A stretch of DNA of 64,000 nucleotides from Rhizobium sp. NFR07 (GTDB lineage Bacteria; Pseudomonadota; Alphaproteobacteria; Rhizobiales; Rhizobiaceae): assembly GCF_900111905.1 (NCBI RefSeq), contig NZ_FOKM01000001.1:682001-746000 (forward strand). The letters run 5' to 3'. The translations under genes were made by a program, and so were the position numbers. The first letter of the stretch is position 1. The number at the start of each line of letters is the position of its first letter. Of the stretch, positions 21,275-31,784 are shown piece after piece. The notes beneath the pieces were generated by a model that saw only the letters and a list, made by a program, of their open reading frames with translations, was not told where the DNA came from and made no database searches.

Positions 21275-22398
21275 TCCTTTCGGAGCTTCAGCAACAGATC
21301 CGCGAGATGGCGCGCAGCTTTGCCCGCGAGCGCCTGGCGCCGGGTGCCGCGGCACGAGATAGGGAACATCGTTTTCCGCAAGAGGAGTTGAAGGAGATGG
21401 GCGCGCTCGGGCTTCTCGGCATGCTGGTGCCGGAGACCTACGGCGGCTCCGATACCGGCGTGCTTGCCTATGCAGCCGCAGTCGAGGAAATCGCCGCCGG
21501 CGACGGGCCCTGCTCGACGATCATGAGCGTCCACAGTTCTGTCGGCTGCGTACCGATCCTCAAATTCGGCACAGAAGCCCAGAAGGAGCGTTTTCTGCCG
21601 CGTCTCGCTTCCGGCGAATGGATCGGCGGCTTCGCGCTGACCGAGCCGCAGGCAGGCTCGGACGCCTCGAACCTCAAGACACGCGCCCGCCGCGATGGCG
21701 ACCACTACGTGATCAACGGCGCCAAACAGTTCATCACCTCGGGCAGGAACGGCCAGGTGATCATCATCTTCGCCGTCACCGATCCCGATGCGGGCAAGAA
21801 GGGGATTACCGCCTTTATCGTCCCGACGGATACGCCCGGCTATGAAGTGATCCGCGTCGAGGAAAAGCTGGGGCTGCATGCCTCGGATACCTGCCAGATC
21901 GCCTTCACCGAGATGCGGGTTCCCGAAGAAGCCAGGCTCGGCGCGGAAGGAGAGGGTTATCGCATTGCGCTCGCCAATCTGGAAGGAGGCCGGATCGGCA
22001 TTGCGGCGCAATCCGTCGGCATGGCGCAGGCGGCATTCGAGGCGGCGCGCGACTACGCCCGGGAACGAAAAGCCTTCGGAAAGGCGATTGTCGATCATCA
22101 GGCCGTTGCCTTCCGTCTTGCCGACATGGCGACTAGGATAGAAGCGGCGCGGCAGCTCGTCTGGCATGCCGCTTCGCTAAGGGAGGCAGGCCTGCCTTGC
22201 CTGTCCGAGGCTTCGATGGCGAAACTCTTTGCGTCGGAAATGGCTGAGCGCGTCTGTTCCGACGCGATCCAGATCCACGGCGGATACGGCTATATCAGCG
22301 ACTATCCGGTCGAGCGCATCTACCGCGACGTGCGAAGTTGCCAGATTTACGAGGGGACGAGCGACGTCCAACGCATGGTCATCGCACGCAATCTCTGA
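21271..22398 (+). CDS. Acyl-CoA dehydrogenase, short/branched-chain type
   Basis: A 375-residue FAD enzyme. The middle domain shows '[19 protein letters not shown]' and '[19 protein letters not shown]', and the C-terminal domain '[21 protein letters not shown]' followed by [20 protein letters not shown], with the catalytic glutamate in YEGTS as in most family members and unlike the isovaleryl-CoA enzyme at 11856. The ATG overlaps the thiolase stop as ATGA. Its neighbours suggest 2-methylbutyryl-CoA or isobutyryl-CoA as substrate. No crotonase gene for the next step was found in the operon, so a hydratase must come from elsewhere. Confidence 0.9.
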   Translation: MILSELQQQIREMARSFARERLAPGAAARDREHRFPQEELKEMGALGLLGMLVPETYGGSDTGVLAYAAAVEEIAAGDGPCSTIMSVHSSVGCVPILKFGTEAQKERFLPRLASGEWIGGFALTEPQAGSDASNLKTRARRDGDHYVINGAKQFITSGRNGQVIIIFAVTDPDAGKKGITAFIVPTDTPGYEVIRVEEKLGLHASDTCQIAFTEMRVPEEARLGAEGEGYRIALANLEGGRIGIAAQSVGMAQAAFEAARDYARERKAFGKAIVDHQAVAFRLADMATRIEAARQLVWHAASLREAGLPCLSEASMAKLFASEMAERVCSDAIQIHGGYGYISDYPVERIYRDVRSCQIYEGTSDVQRMVIARNL

Positions 22399-22499
22399 GA
22401 AGGAGATCGGGGGGGTACGACTAGTCATCGACCGGCGCACGTCCACAGGTGCCTCGACAAACGACATGGCTGGTGGTCAGGCCGGTGATCTCCTGCATT

Positions 22500-24248
22500 T
22501 CAGCTATCCCCGTGCCGGTCCGGAGACAAATCCCGTTCGGTGCGGAGCCCCTCGTCCGTCAGCTTCTGGCTGTGAAATCGGTCGAGTTGGGTGACGACAT
22601 CCTCGATTTCCGCCGCAACGCGCCCGGCATCCCAGGATAGCGCGGCGCCCGCAATGCCAGCAATTTCCCGTAGTCCTGCCAGCGTCAATCGCCCTTCGAT
22701 GGCCAAAGTCGTGCGACGCAGAACGACGTCAGAAAGATGGACGACCATCTCGTTTCGGACGATCCAGTCGATCTCCCGGAAACTGTAGTCCGGCGCACCG
22801 GAAAGCCGCTCATCGTCAGAATGGGTCGAAGCGCCGGAAAGAAGCGCAGCGGCCGTCGTCCCATAACGGCGGAGCAGTTCCTCGGCACGCTCAACCGAAA
22901 CACCGGTTCGGCCCGCCAGCTCCCTTGCCCACTCGCTTCGCGCTTGTTCGCTCGTCGGGAAATCCTTACCGCCGCCGATTGCGAGATAACGGGTCGATCG
23001 GCTGCGCGAGCGCTGCAGACGGGAAAGCACCGTATCGGCAACCTCCTCGGCAAAACCGCGAAATGTCGTCCACTTGCCGCCGACGAGCGAGATGATCGGA
23101 AACGGTCTGCCGGGCTCCGGTTCCTTAACGGGAGCGGAGTGATCGCGGCTGATCAGGCCCGGCGCGGTCGCATCCGATGCCGGCAGCGGGCGGATGCCGC
23201 TATAACTGTAGACGACCTGGCTGCGATCGAATGTCAAACTCGGCAGCAGAGAACGGACGCTTTCGAGGAAATAGTCGGTTTCCGGCTCCTCGCAGCGCAC
23301 GTTGTCGGGATCATCTGCGGGAATATCCGTGGAGCCAACCAACGCCAGGCCGAGATAGCTGTAGACAAGGCATATGCGCCCGTCGTCCGCCTCGAAATAG
23401 ATCATGTGGCCGTTGAGGCTTTTTACCAGTTCGGGATGGTCGAGCAGGATATGCGAGCCCTTGGTGCCGCCGATCAGCTTGGACGGGCTACCGAGGGCGG
23501 CATTGACGTGGTCGATCCAGGGACCGGCTGCGTTGACGACCAGCTTCGGAGCGATCGTGAATTCGCGACCATCGGGCCGCCGATAGGTCACGCGGCCATC
23601 GCGGCTTTCCATCAGCGTTGCGAAATTGCTGGCAAGGCTCTTTTCGTTGGCCGCCAGCCCGTCGCTGACCAGTTCGTAGACGAGCCTTTCGGGGCGGCTG
23701 ACCTTCGCGTCGTAATAGATCCCGCCGGCAACGATCGCCGGCGTCACATGCGGCATTTCCTGGCGCGCCCTGCCCTTCAGGATCAGCCGATGGCGCGGCA
23801 TCACCCGGTCGCGCGAGCCGAAGAAGTCGTAGAGCCCGAGGCCGATCTTGACCAGAATGGCGCCGCGGCTGCGCGGTGCGGTCTTGGACCCGAACAGCGT
23901 GCGCAAGGCGGCCCAGATGCCGCGTGTCCAGGAAAACACCGGAATGAAGGTCGGCAGCGGTTCGACGCAGTGGGGTGCGTTTTTCAGAAGAAGATTGCGC
24001 TCCAGCGTCGACTGGGCGACGAGCCCGAACTCGCCCGTCTCCAGATATTTCAGCCCGCCATGGATGAGCCGAGAGGGCGCCGCGCTGGTGCCCGAGCCGA
24101 AATCGGCCTTATCGACAATGAGGCAATTGACGCCCTGAACCGAAAGATCGCGAAAAAGGCCCGCGCCGTTGATACCGGCGCCGATGATCAGGACGTCGAT
24201 ATCGGTTTCCTGGAGGGTTTCGAAGCGCGTCTGTAAGTCGGGGGTCAT
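22500..24248 (-). CDS. GlpD-like FAD-dependent polyol-phosphate dehydrogenase
   Basis: A 582-residue GlpD-family flavoprotein. Visible are the FAD loop 'DVLIIGAGINGAGLFRDLS', 'GTSAAPSRLIHGGLKYLETGE', the 'VVNAAGPWIDHVNAAL' strand, 'VGSTDIPADDPDNVRC' and 'SLVGGKWTTFRGFAEEVAD', then a C-terminal all-helical domain of the GlpD type. The family oxidises glycerol-3-phosphate and related polyol phosphates and passes electrons to quinone at the membrane. The ATG at 24248 has AGGACG upstream; the reading could extend to 24482 but the extra 78 residues look non-coding. It is the last gene of a DeoR-kinase-dehydrogenase set beside the erythritol locus and differs clearly from EryB at 33624, so a second polyol phosphate is the probable substrate. 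Confidence 0.85.
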   Translation of the reverse strand: MTPDLQTRFETLQETDIDVLIIGAGINGAGLFRDLSVQGVNCLIVDKADFGSGTSAAPSRLIHGGLKYLETGEFGLVAQSTLERNLLLKNAPHCVEPLPTFIPVFSWTRGIWAALRTLFGSKTAPRSRGAILVKIGLGLYDFFGSRDRVMPRHRLILKGRARQEMPHVTPAIVAGGIYYDAKVSRPERLVYELVSDGLAANEKSLASNFATLMESRDGRVTYRRPDGREFTIAPKLVVNAAGPWIDHVNAALGSPSKLIGGTKGSHILLDHPELVKSLNGHMIYFEADDGRICLVYSYLGLALVGSTDIPADDPDNVRCEEPETDYFLESVRSLLPSLTFDRSQVVYSYSGIRPLPASDATAPGLISRDHSAPVKEPEPGRPFPIISLVGGKWTTFRGFAEEVADTVLSRLQRSRSRSTRYLAIGGGKDFPTSEQARSEWARELAGRTGVSVERAEELLRRYGTTAAALLSGASTHSDDERLSGAPDYSFREIDWIVRNEMVVHLSDVVLRRTTLAIEGRLTLAGLREIAGIAGAALSWDAGRVAAEIEDVVTQLDRFHSQKLTDEGLRTERDLSPDRHGDS

Positions 24249-24291
24249 TGTCTTGTCGTCCTGAAATATATGTCGATAGCAATCCGGCGCG

Positions 24292-25821
24292 TCAGTTGGT
24301 CGGCTGTTCCCGCGCGAGAGCGCCGATCTTCGGCCACAACGGCGCCATCGTTTCGGCGATCTCGCAGAAAACCCGATAGCGGCTGTCCATATCGGCACTG
24401 CGCGTCGGATCCGGCCGGTAGGTTTTCGCGATGCTTGCGATATCGCGCGGATCGCTTCGCGGATCGGCATAGATGCCGGCACCGGACCCGGCGCAGAGGG
24501 CTGCGCCCCAGGCGGCCGCCTCGTCGGTCTCCGTCACGGTCACCGGCATGCCCAGTACGTCGGCAAACATTTGAGCGACCGCGGGGTTGCGGGAGACGCC
24601 ACCGGCGAGACTTGCCTTGTCGAAGGCAAAGCCTTCGCGCAATGCGTCCACATGGATGCGGTGGTTGAAGGCAATGCCTTCCAGCACCGCGCGCAGCATG
24701 TCGCCCCGGTCGTGCCAGCCGCCTAGGCCGAAAAAGCTTGCGCTGGCCGCAGCTCCATAGGGAGAACCGAAAAGGAAAGGGTGGAAAAGCACCGTCGATG
24801 GCCGCTCCATCGCCGCTTCTATCTCCGGCGCCAGAAGCGAGTGGATCGATTTTCCGCACGCCTCGCCATCAGCGCGCTCGGCGCCGCAAAGCGTTTCTAG
24901 GAACCATTCGTAATTGGCGGATGATGCCGGCGAGATCGACATATTGTTCCAGCTGCCGGGCGTAATACCGTTGCGGCAGAACCAGCGCTTATCGACCCGC
25001 GGCTCCGACGACAGCGTCTCGTTGATCGAATATGTGCCGGCGATCAGCGCGACCGTGCCTTCGGCATAACGCCCTGCCCCGAGCGCCGATGCCATCACGT
25101 CGTGCAGGCCAGCAACAACCGCCGTCCCCTCGACAAGCCCTGTTCGCTCGGCCGCCTCGCGCGTCACGCGTCCGACGATCCGGTCGGACTGGGACATAGG
25201 AGGAAGGGCGTGGGCGAGATCCTGCAGGCCGAAGAGACGAAGCGCTTCCTCACTGTACTCCTGCGTTTGGACATCCGTGAAGGACGTGCTCGCCTCGGTG
25301 CGATCGGTGCCGATAATGCCCGACAGGCAGAAGGTCAGCCAGTCCTTGCAGCTCATCGCATGGCCGATGCGCCTGAACCGCTCCGGCTCCTCTTCCCGAA
25401 TGAAAGCGAGCAGCGCCGAGGGGGCCGAGACATGCGGTACCTGCCCGGTCAGCGCCAGCGACCGGTCAGATACCCCGTCCGCCTGCCACCGGTCGACAAC
25501 CGGGCCGGCCCGACTGTCGAGCGACAGGATTGCCCGACCGAGCGGCTTATGCTCCTTATCTGCGAGATAGATGCCGTCGCCGTGAGCGGTTGCGGCAATC
25601 GCCTGGATATCATCGGCCTGCCGGCCGGAGAGCGTGATCGCTTCCCGAATCGCATCGGCTGTCGCGCTCCAGAGTTCGTCCATGTCGCGCTCGACATAAT
25701 GCGCCTTCGGCATGAACTGCGTCACACGGCGTCTGGCAACGGCAAGCTGCGTGCCATCGATGTCGAAGATGACGGCCTTGGTGACGGTCAGGCCGCTGTC
25801 GATCCCAAGCAAACTCGGCAT
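24292..25821 (-). CDS. FGGY family carbohydrate (polyol) kinase
   Basis: A 509-residue two-domain FGGY kinase. The N-terminal phosphate loop reads LGIDSGLTVTKAVIFDIDG, followed by 'AAAHGDGIYL'-type segments (reading AIAATAHGDGIYLAD) and 'GRAILSLDSRAGPVVDRW', and the C-terminal half has 'VALIAGTYSINE', 'FHPFLFGSPYGAAASASFFG' and 'LAGGVSRNPAVAQMFADVLG', the ATP-binding GG motif. The ATG at 25821 has GAGG six bases upstream and was preferred to 25857. The closest relatives by eye are L-xylulose/erythritol-type kinases. It lies between a DeoR gene and a GlpD-like gene and presumably makes the phosphate oxidised by the latter. The substrate is not known. Confidence 0.85.
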   Translation of the reverse strand: MPSLLGIDSGLTVTKAVIFDIDGTQLAVARRRVTQFMPKAHYVERDMDELWSATADAIREAITLSGRQADDIQAIAATAHGDGIYLADKEHKPLGRAILSLDSRAGPVVDRWQADGVSDRSLALTGQVPHVSAPSALLAFIREEEPERFRRIGHAMSCKDWLTFCLSGIIGTDRTEASTSFTDVQTQEYSEEALRLFGLQDLAHALPPMSQSDRIVGRVTREAAERTGLVEGTAVVAGLHDVMASALGAGRYAEGTVALIAGTYSINETLSSEPRVDKRWFCRNGITPGSWNNMSISPASSANYEWFLETLCGAERADGEACGKSIHSLLAPEIEAAMERPSTVLFHPFLFGSPYGAAASASFFGLGGWHDRGDMLRAVLEGIAFNHRIHVDALREGFAFDKASLAGGVSRNPAVAQMFADVLGMPVTVTETDEAAAWGAALCAGSGAGIYADPRSDPRDIASIAKTYRPDPTRSADMDSRYRVFCEIAETMAPLWPKIGALAREQPTN

Positions 25822-25863
25822 ATATGCCTCAAACCTTCCAATGCGCCTCAGCGGCACGCCCGA

Positions 25864-26712
25864 TCACGATGATGACCGCGCGGTCGTACTCCTGGCGACA
25901 ACTACATCAATATTCTTCGCCCGCATGCGATCGACCTGCTCCGCCGGAAGCTTGTCATCAACGATGACGACATCGAAATCCTCGAGCGCCGCAAAGCTGT
26001 GAAGCGCCCGGCGCTCGAACTTGGTGTGATCGGCAAGCAGGATCCGCTTGACGGAACAGTCGAACATCGCGCGCTTTGTATCGATCGTCTCGGGCGACTG
26101 GTGCAGCACCACGCCGTCGCTGATCGCCGACATGGAGATGAAAGCGATGTCGGCCCTCAACGCCTTGATCTCGCTGATCGTCATCCGCCCCATGAAGGCA
26201 TTGCACCAGCTGTAATACTGGCCGCCAAGTGCAAGCAGCGTCACGTCATGGGCGCCCGTCAAGGCGTTCATCAGCGTCAGCGAATTGGTGATGGCCGTGA
26301 TCGGCGCCTTGGACGAGAGATGGGGCACCATCTGCAGCACGGTCGTCGAATCGTCGAAGAAGATGGCCTGTCCCGGCTCGACGAACTGCATGGCCGCGGC
26401 CGCGATCAGTCTTTTCTCCGTCGCCTGGCGGTTCGAGCGGTAGACGTCGCTGGATTCGATCAGATTGGTGGCGGCGGCGGTGACGATACCGCGTGTTTTC
26501 CGGAAGAGACCGCGGCTGACCAGTTCATCGACGTCGCGATGCGCCGTCATCAGGCTGATGCCGAAGCGATCGGTCAGGTCCTCGATCCGCATCGAGCCTT
26601 CGTTCATCACAGCCTCGGCGATCAATCGGCGGCGCGCGACCTGCCGCGTCTGGCGGCTATCGCTCGTCAATTGCTCCAACAGGTCTTCACCCTGGCTGGT
26701 TTTCTCTTTCAC
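25864..26712 (-). CDS. DeoR/GlpR family transcriptional regulator
   Basis: A 282-residue DeoR-type repressor with an N-terminal winged helix (about 28-85: 'RRLIAEAVMNEGSMRIEDLT', 'DRFGISLMTAHRDVDELVSR') and a C-terminal sugar-phosphate-sensing DeoRC domain (about 100-260: 'FFDDSTTVLQMVPHLSS', 'ITNSLTLMNAL', 'IAFISMSAISDGVVLHQS', 'LADHTKFERRALHSF'). It starts with GTG at 26712, preceded by AGGGG at good spacing. It opens the kinase/GlpD-like set and probably represses it, with the phosphorylated polyol as the likely inducer. It lacks the usual N-terminal start at the helix-turn-helix, having about 25 extra residues. Confidence 0.88.
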   Translation of the reverse strand: MKEKTSQGEDLLEQLTSDSRQTRQVARRRLIAEAVMNEGSMRIEDLTDRFGISLMTAHRDVDELVSRGLFRKTRGIVTAAATNLIESSDVYRSNRQATEKRLIAAAAMQFVEPGQAIFFDDSTTVLQMVPHLSSKAPITAITNSLTLMNALTGAHDVTLLALGGQYYSWCNAFMGRMTISEIKALRADIAFISMSAISDGVVLHQSPETIDTKRAMFDCSVKRILLADHTKFERRALHSFAALEDFDVVIVDDKLPAEQVDRMRAKNIDVVVARSTTARSSS

Positions 26713-26829
26713 GGATCACCCCTGTCGCTGAGTTCGATGCCTCAGCTTCGTATAGTGATTGCCCGACAGAGGCAAAAACGGCGAAGCGAGATGGGCGCGA
26801 GAGCCCAAAAGCCTGGTCTGTTGAATCAC

Positions 26830-26885
26830 GGCGCTCGATAGCGAGCGCCTGGACATCGAATGGGCGCCCCAATCGGGGCGCCCAT
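26830..26885. terminator. Two adjacent perfect hairpins between the importer and the second polyol module
   Basis: Two strong inverted repeats lie just after the binding-protein stop on the minus strand: 8-bp arms at 26830-26837 and 26842-26849 (GGCGCTCG / CGAGCGCC) and 11-bp arms at 26860-26870 and 26875-26885 (ATGGGCGCCCC / GGGGCGCCCAT), each with a four-base loop. Neither is followed by a run of T on the minus strand. They probably stabilise the end of the binding-protein message or cause partial termination, which would give more binding protein than downstream DeoR. Confidence 0.6.
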
Positions 26886-26892
26886 CTGAACC

Positions 26893-27840
26893 TTACTGCT
26901 CGAGAACAAACGGCGCCGTATACTTGTCGACATTGTCCTTGGTGATCAGGAAGCAATCGAAGAGCTGCTTTTCGCTGTCCACGCCGGTCTTGCCCGTCTT
27001 GATGACGCTGTCGGCCTGCTTGACGGCCTCTTCGGAGAAGATCGCGACCGGCTGGAGAACAGTGTACTGCAGGTCACCAGCCTTGATCGCGGCAACTGCA
27101 TCCGGCGAACCGTCGAAGCCGCCGACCTTGACGTCCTTCAGCTTGCCGGCTTCCTTCAGTGCAGCGATCGCACCGAGCGCCATTTCGTCATTGCCGGAAA
27201 TCACGCCGATGATATCCGGGTTGGCTTGCAGCAGGGACTGCATCTTGTTATGGCCCTGGGTACGATCCCAGTTCGCGACTTCCTGGCCGGATTTCTGCAG
27301 GTCCGGATACTGCGTCAGCACAGTCTCATAACCGTTGGAGCGTGTTGCAGCATTGTTGTCGGACGGCGAGCCGAAGAGCTCGACATACTTGCCCTTGTCG
27401 CCGACAGCCTCGACCCACTGCTGGGCACCGATAGCCGCGCCCTGGGCGTTGTTGGATACGAGCTGTGCCTTGGCGAGACCTTCCTGGTTGATTTCGGCAT
27501 TGACGAGAATGACCGGAATGCCGGCAGCAACGGCCTTCTTCACCGCGCCGACCGAGCCGTCGGCATTGGCCGGATCAAGGATGATCGCCACCGACTTGTT
27601 GGTGATGGCGGTGTCGATCAGGTTGCTTTCGGTGTTGGTGTCACCCTTGTGGGCACCTACGGTCGCCGTATAGCCGAGCTTTTCGGCCGCGGCCTTGGCG
27701 ACATTTCCTTCGGTCAGCCAGTAGGGGTTGGACGGATCGTTGACGATGACCGTCATCATTCCGGCCGCCCAGGCGGAGCTGACAAACAGAGGTGCGACAG
27801 CCGCAGCTGCCAGGATAACGCGCATGCCTTTTTTGAACAT
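26893..27840 (-). CDS. eryG: Sugar/polyol ABC transporter substrate-binding protein
   Basis: A 315-residue periplasmic protein of the ribose-binding (type I, PBP 4) family. A Sec signal peptide (residues 1-25, ending SAWA-AG) is followed by 'NDPSNPYWLTEGNVAKAAAEKLG', 'AIILDPANADGSVGAVKKA', 'GIPVILVNAEIN' and 'GVISGNDEMALGAIAALKEAG', the conserved hinge and ligand loops. It is the last gene of a DUF2291-ATPase-permease-binding protein operon that diverges from eryA. By synteny with rhizobial erythritol loci I assign it to the erythritol importer EryEFG; the letter of each subunit is from memory and less certain than the function. Confidence 0.85.
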   Translation of the reverse strand: MFKKGMRVILAAAAVAPLFVSSAWAAGMMTVIVNDPSNPYWLTEGNVAKAAAEKLGYTATVGAHKGDTNTESNLIDTAITNKSVAIILDPANADGSVGAVKKAVAAGIPVILVNAEINQEGLAKAQLVSNNAQGAAIGAQQWVEAVGDKGKYVELFGSPSDNNAATRSNGYETVLTQYPDLQKSGQEVANWDRTQGHNKMQSLLQANPDIIGVISGNDEMALGAIAALKEAGKLKDVKVGGFDGSPDAVAAIKAGDLQYTVLQPVAIFSEEAVKQADSVIKTGKTGVDSEKQLFDCFLITKDNVDKYTAPFVLEQ

Positions 27841-27953
27841 AATCTCTCTCCCATTGAGTGACTTGGTTTTACCGGTTTCCCGGCGGTGCTTTCCGCAATC
27901 GGCCTTTGCGCGAATGGAGCCTGCCGTCGTGGATAAGTTATGCTGGCCGCAGA

Positions 27954-29006
27954 TCAGGACGATCGTCCGCGGCGGCCATATTGGATGCTGTTCATCAGGA
28001 CGGCGAGAACGATCACCGCGCCGGTAAAGACGGTCTGCCAGTAGGCGGAGACGCCGATGATCACGAGACCATCCGACAGGAAACCGATGACGAAGGCGCC
28101 GAGCATGGTGCCGCGGATCGTGCCGCGGCCGCCGGTCAGCGCCGCGCCGCCGATGACGACGGCAGCAATCGCCGTCAGTTCGTAGGTCGTGCCGGCCGTC
28201 GGACCGGCTGAGGTCAGCTGCGACGACAGCACGAGGCCGGCGATGGCCGCGCAGATGCCCGACAGGACATAAACCAGGACCTTTACGCGGATGACTGGAA
28301 CGCCGGAGAGTTCCGCAGCCCGCTCATTGCCGCCCGAAGCATAGAGCCAGCGGCCGAAGGCGGTGCGGCTCAAAACGATGCCGCAGATGATCGCCAGCAC
28401 GGCGAGCACGATGACGCCGATCGGAATGCCGGCAAGCCGGTTGAAGCCGAGCCAGTCGAAGCCGGCATTGCCGAGTTCGGGACGGCCGCCGAGATTGTTG
28501 TAGGTCAGGCCGTTGGTCATCAGCAGCGCGATACCGCGGGCGACATAAAGCACGCCGAGCGATGCGACGAAGGCGGGCACACGGAGGTAGGCGATCAGTA
28601 CGCCGTTGACCGCACCGACAAGCGCGCCAACGAGGCAGGTGACGACGACGACGGCCCAGACCGGCAGATACAAGATGACGCCGAACTGCGGCAGCGTGAC
28701 CCCCTGCATCAGGAAGCCGGCGATACATCCGGCGAGGCCCAGCGTTGAGCCCACCGACAGATCGATGCCGCCGTTCAGGATGACCAGCAGCATGCCGATC
28801 GCCAGAATGCCGAAGATCGCCACATGCGAGGCCATGGTCAGGAAGTTGTTGACCGAGAAATAGTAGGGCGACAGGAACGAGAAGACCGCGATTATGACGA
28901 TCAGCGCAAAGAATGCGCGTCCTTCAAGCAGCAGGTGCACGAAATTGATCTTGCGCTTCTGCCCGTTCGCGACTGACTTGTTATCGGTGACATTCGTGAC
29001 TGACAT
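27954..29006 (-). CDS. eryF: Sugar/polyol ABC transporter permease (RbsC-like)
   Basis: A 350-residue inner-membrane permease with about eight to ten hydrophobic segments. 'AIGMLLVILNGGIDLSVGSTLGLAG' is the RbsC/AraH signature, and 'RTAFGRWLYASGGNERAAELSG' followed by 'IRVKVLVYVLSG' is the conserved cytoplasmic coupling loop. 'ELTAIAAVVIGGAALTGGRGTIRG' is also typical. The reading runs open to 29252, but the ATG at 29006 has GGAGAG before it and begins the recognisable sequence. It lies 23 bases after the ATPase stop. Together with the ATPase it forms the membrane channel for the proposed erythritol importer. Confidence 0.9.
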   Translation of the reverse strand: MSVTNVTDNKSVANGQKRKINFVHLLLEGRAFFALIVIIAVFSFLSPYYFSVNNFLTMASHVAIFGILAIGMLLVILNGGIDLSVGSTLGLAGCIAGFLMQGVTLPQFGVILYLPVWAVVVVTCLVGALVGAVNGVLIAYLRVPAFVASLGVLYVARGIALLMTNGLTYNNLGGRPELGNAGFDWLGFNRLAGIPIGVIVLAVLAIICGIVLSRTAFGRWLYASGGNERAAELSGVPVIRVKVLVYVLSGICAAIAGLVLSSQLTSAGPTAGTTYELTAIAAVVIGGAALTGGRGTIRGTMLGAFVIGFLSDGLVIIGVSAYWQTVFTGAVIVLAVLMNSIQYGRRGRSS

Positions 29007-29028
29007 AATCAGCTCTCCATATTCCGGG

Positions 29029-30566
<1,538 letters not shown>

Positions 30567-30570
<4 letters not shown>

Positions 30571-31223
30571 TTGACTTCGACCTTTACCGGCGTGACCAGC
30601 CAGTTCTTCGGATTGATGAGCTTGAAAACGCCGACCACGGTGGCCGACTTTCCGTCGAGCGTATCGACATCGAGACCGCCCAGCACCGCCTTCTTCATCT
30701 CGTTGTTGATGCCTGAACCGGCGTCCTGATACTGGATCTGGTTGGTGAACTGGCCGAACTCGATCGTGCCCGTGGCATCGCGGAGGTCCGTGCCGTTGAC
30801 CGCAGGGCCGGTCTGGACACGGACCACCGTCTCGGGAGGCAGGCCATCTATCTTCATTTCGTTGACGCTCGACTTGCGGGTCGAGAAGGTACCGGTCAGC
30901 GTTACGGGAATGACCGGGCCGGTGCTGGTGGCGATACCGTATTTTTCGCCCGCCGCCTTCTTGTCAGCGGCAATTGCGGTTGCAAGCTCAGCGGCTGCAA
31001 CGGCGCGCTTCTCGACATCCGCTTGGATCTTCGGGAATTGCTCCGCACCATAGCTTTCCGGTGAAAACGCCTGTTTGCGGACATCTCCCTCCGAACCGAT
31101 TGTGACGACCGTCGTGTCGAGCGCGATCGCGCCGACAACGACGACGGCAAGCGCTGCGCCGATGATGAGCTTGAGATTGCCGGTCGCGGGCTTGCGGGCT
31201 GCATGGGCGGGCTGTGTACTCAT
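30567..31223 (-). CDS. DUF2291 family protein
   Basis: A 218-residue protein with a single N-terminal membrane segment ('LKLIIGAALAVVVVGAIAL', residues about 18-37) and a periplasmic remainder that contains 'GEKYGIATSTGPVIPVTLTG' and 'NLRDATGTIEFGQFTNQIQY'-like sequence (reading TDLRDATGTIEFGQFTNQIQ), the signature of DUF2291. The family is a predicted periplasmic lipoprotein or anchored protein regularly encoded with RbsABC-type importers; its role is not known to me. It is the first gene of the importer operon, about 790 bases from eryA, which runs the other way. Confidence 0.85.
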
Positions 31224-31472
31224 ATCCGTACGGCCTTCCGGTTTTGAACTGGTGTCGTGGAGGAGTTAGCGGGATATCGAACGCAGCGGCATGCGCACGT
31301 CAGGCGGCACGGGCATGACAGCCGGCCGGGCGATATTCGAAACGCTGTTTTGGATCATCATCCGCATTGCCTCCTCCTCACAGAACCCGGCGCTTGTCTC
31401 CTCCAATCGCTGGGCCTGCAGCTTCTATCCGAGATACGGCCCCGTGATAGAAATGTGTTATTTATGGCGAAA

Positions 31473-31501
31473 AGATTGTTATAAGTTTTGACGCTTGTCA
31501 A
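31473..31501 (-). promoter_or_regulatory. Candidate sigma70-type promoter for the importer operon
   Basis: On the minus strand a TTGACA box (31496-31501) is followed after 17 bases by CAATCT (31473-31478), within an A/T-rich stretch. The -35 is a full match and the -10 is weak. It lies about 250 bases upstream of the DUF2291 start. Confidence 0.4.
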
Positions 31502-31760
31502 CGGGCCTATTGCCGGATTTTGAGCAGATCGCCTAACTGTGATGCATCAAACGACTTACTGCGGCGCACCAAAATTTAGCAGATGCCGCAAAATTCGCGA
31601 AGCTTGTGGCATCGACGCCCAACGCATCAAGCCCATGATAAAACGCGATAAATTCTGATTTTCATAAACAGCATACGGTCGCCGCACCGCGTCCCCCTCA
31701 CCTAGAATGGGCGAGCCACCAAAATCATCGCACACAGAATTTTAGTTGAAAAAAATTTCA

Positions 31761-31784
31761 TTGCCAGAAAATTATTGCTGGCAA
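31761..31784. promoter_or_regulatory. Candidate EryD operator, perfect inverted repeat
   Basis: TTGCCAG (31761-31767) and CTGGCAA (31778-31784) are exact inverted copies separated by 10 A/T-rich bases. The 24-base element lies about 230 bases upstream of eryA and next to A/T-rich promoter-like sequence. EryD, encoded in this operon, is of the SorC/CggR-type family whose known sites are dyads of this size, so it is the leading candidate; the eryR product is the alternative. Confidence 0.5.

Noticed and set aside
22737-24236. 499-codon open reading opposite the GlpD-like gene
   Set aside because: Antisense to a gene with full flavoprotein motifs; no motif of its own.
22500-24248. Calling the GlpD-like gene housekeeping glycerol-3-phosphate dehydrogenase
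   Set aside because: Its neighbours are a non-GlpK FGGY kinase and DeoR inside a polyol region, so a glycerol role is possible but not supported over other polyols.
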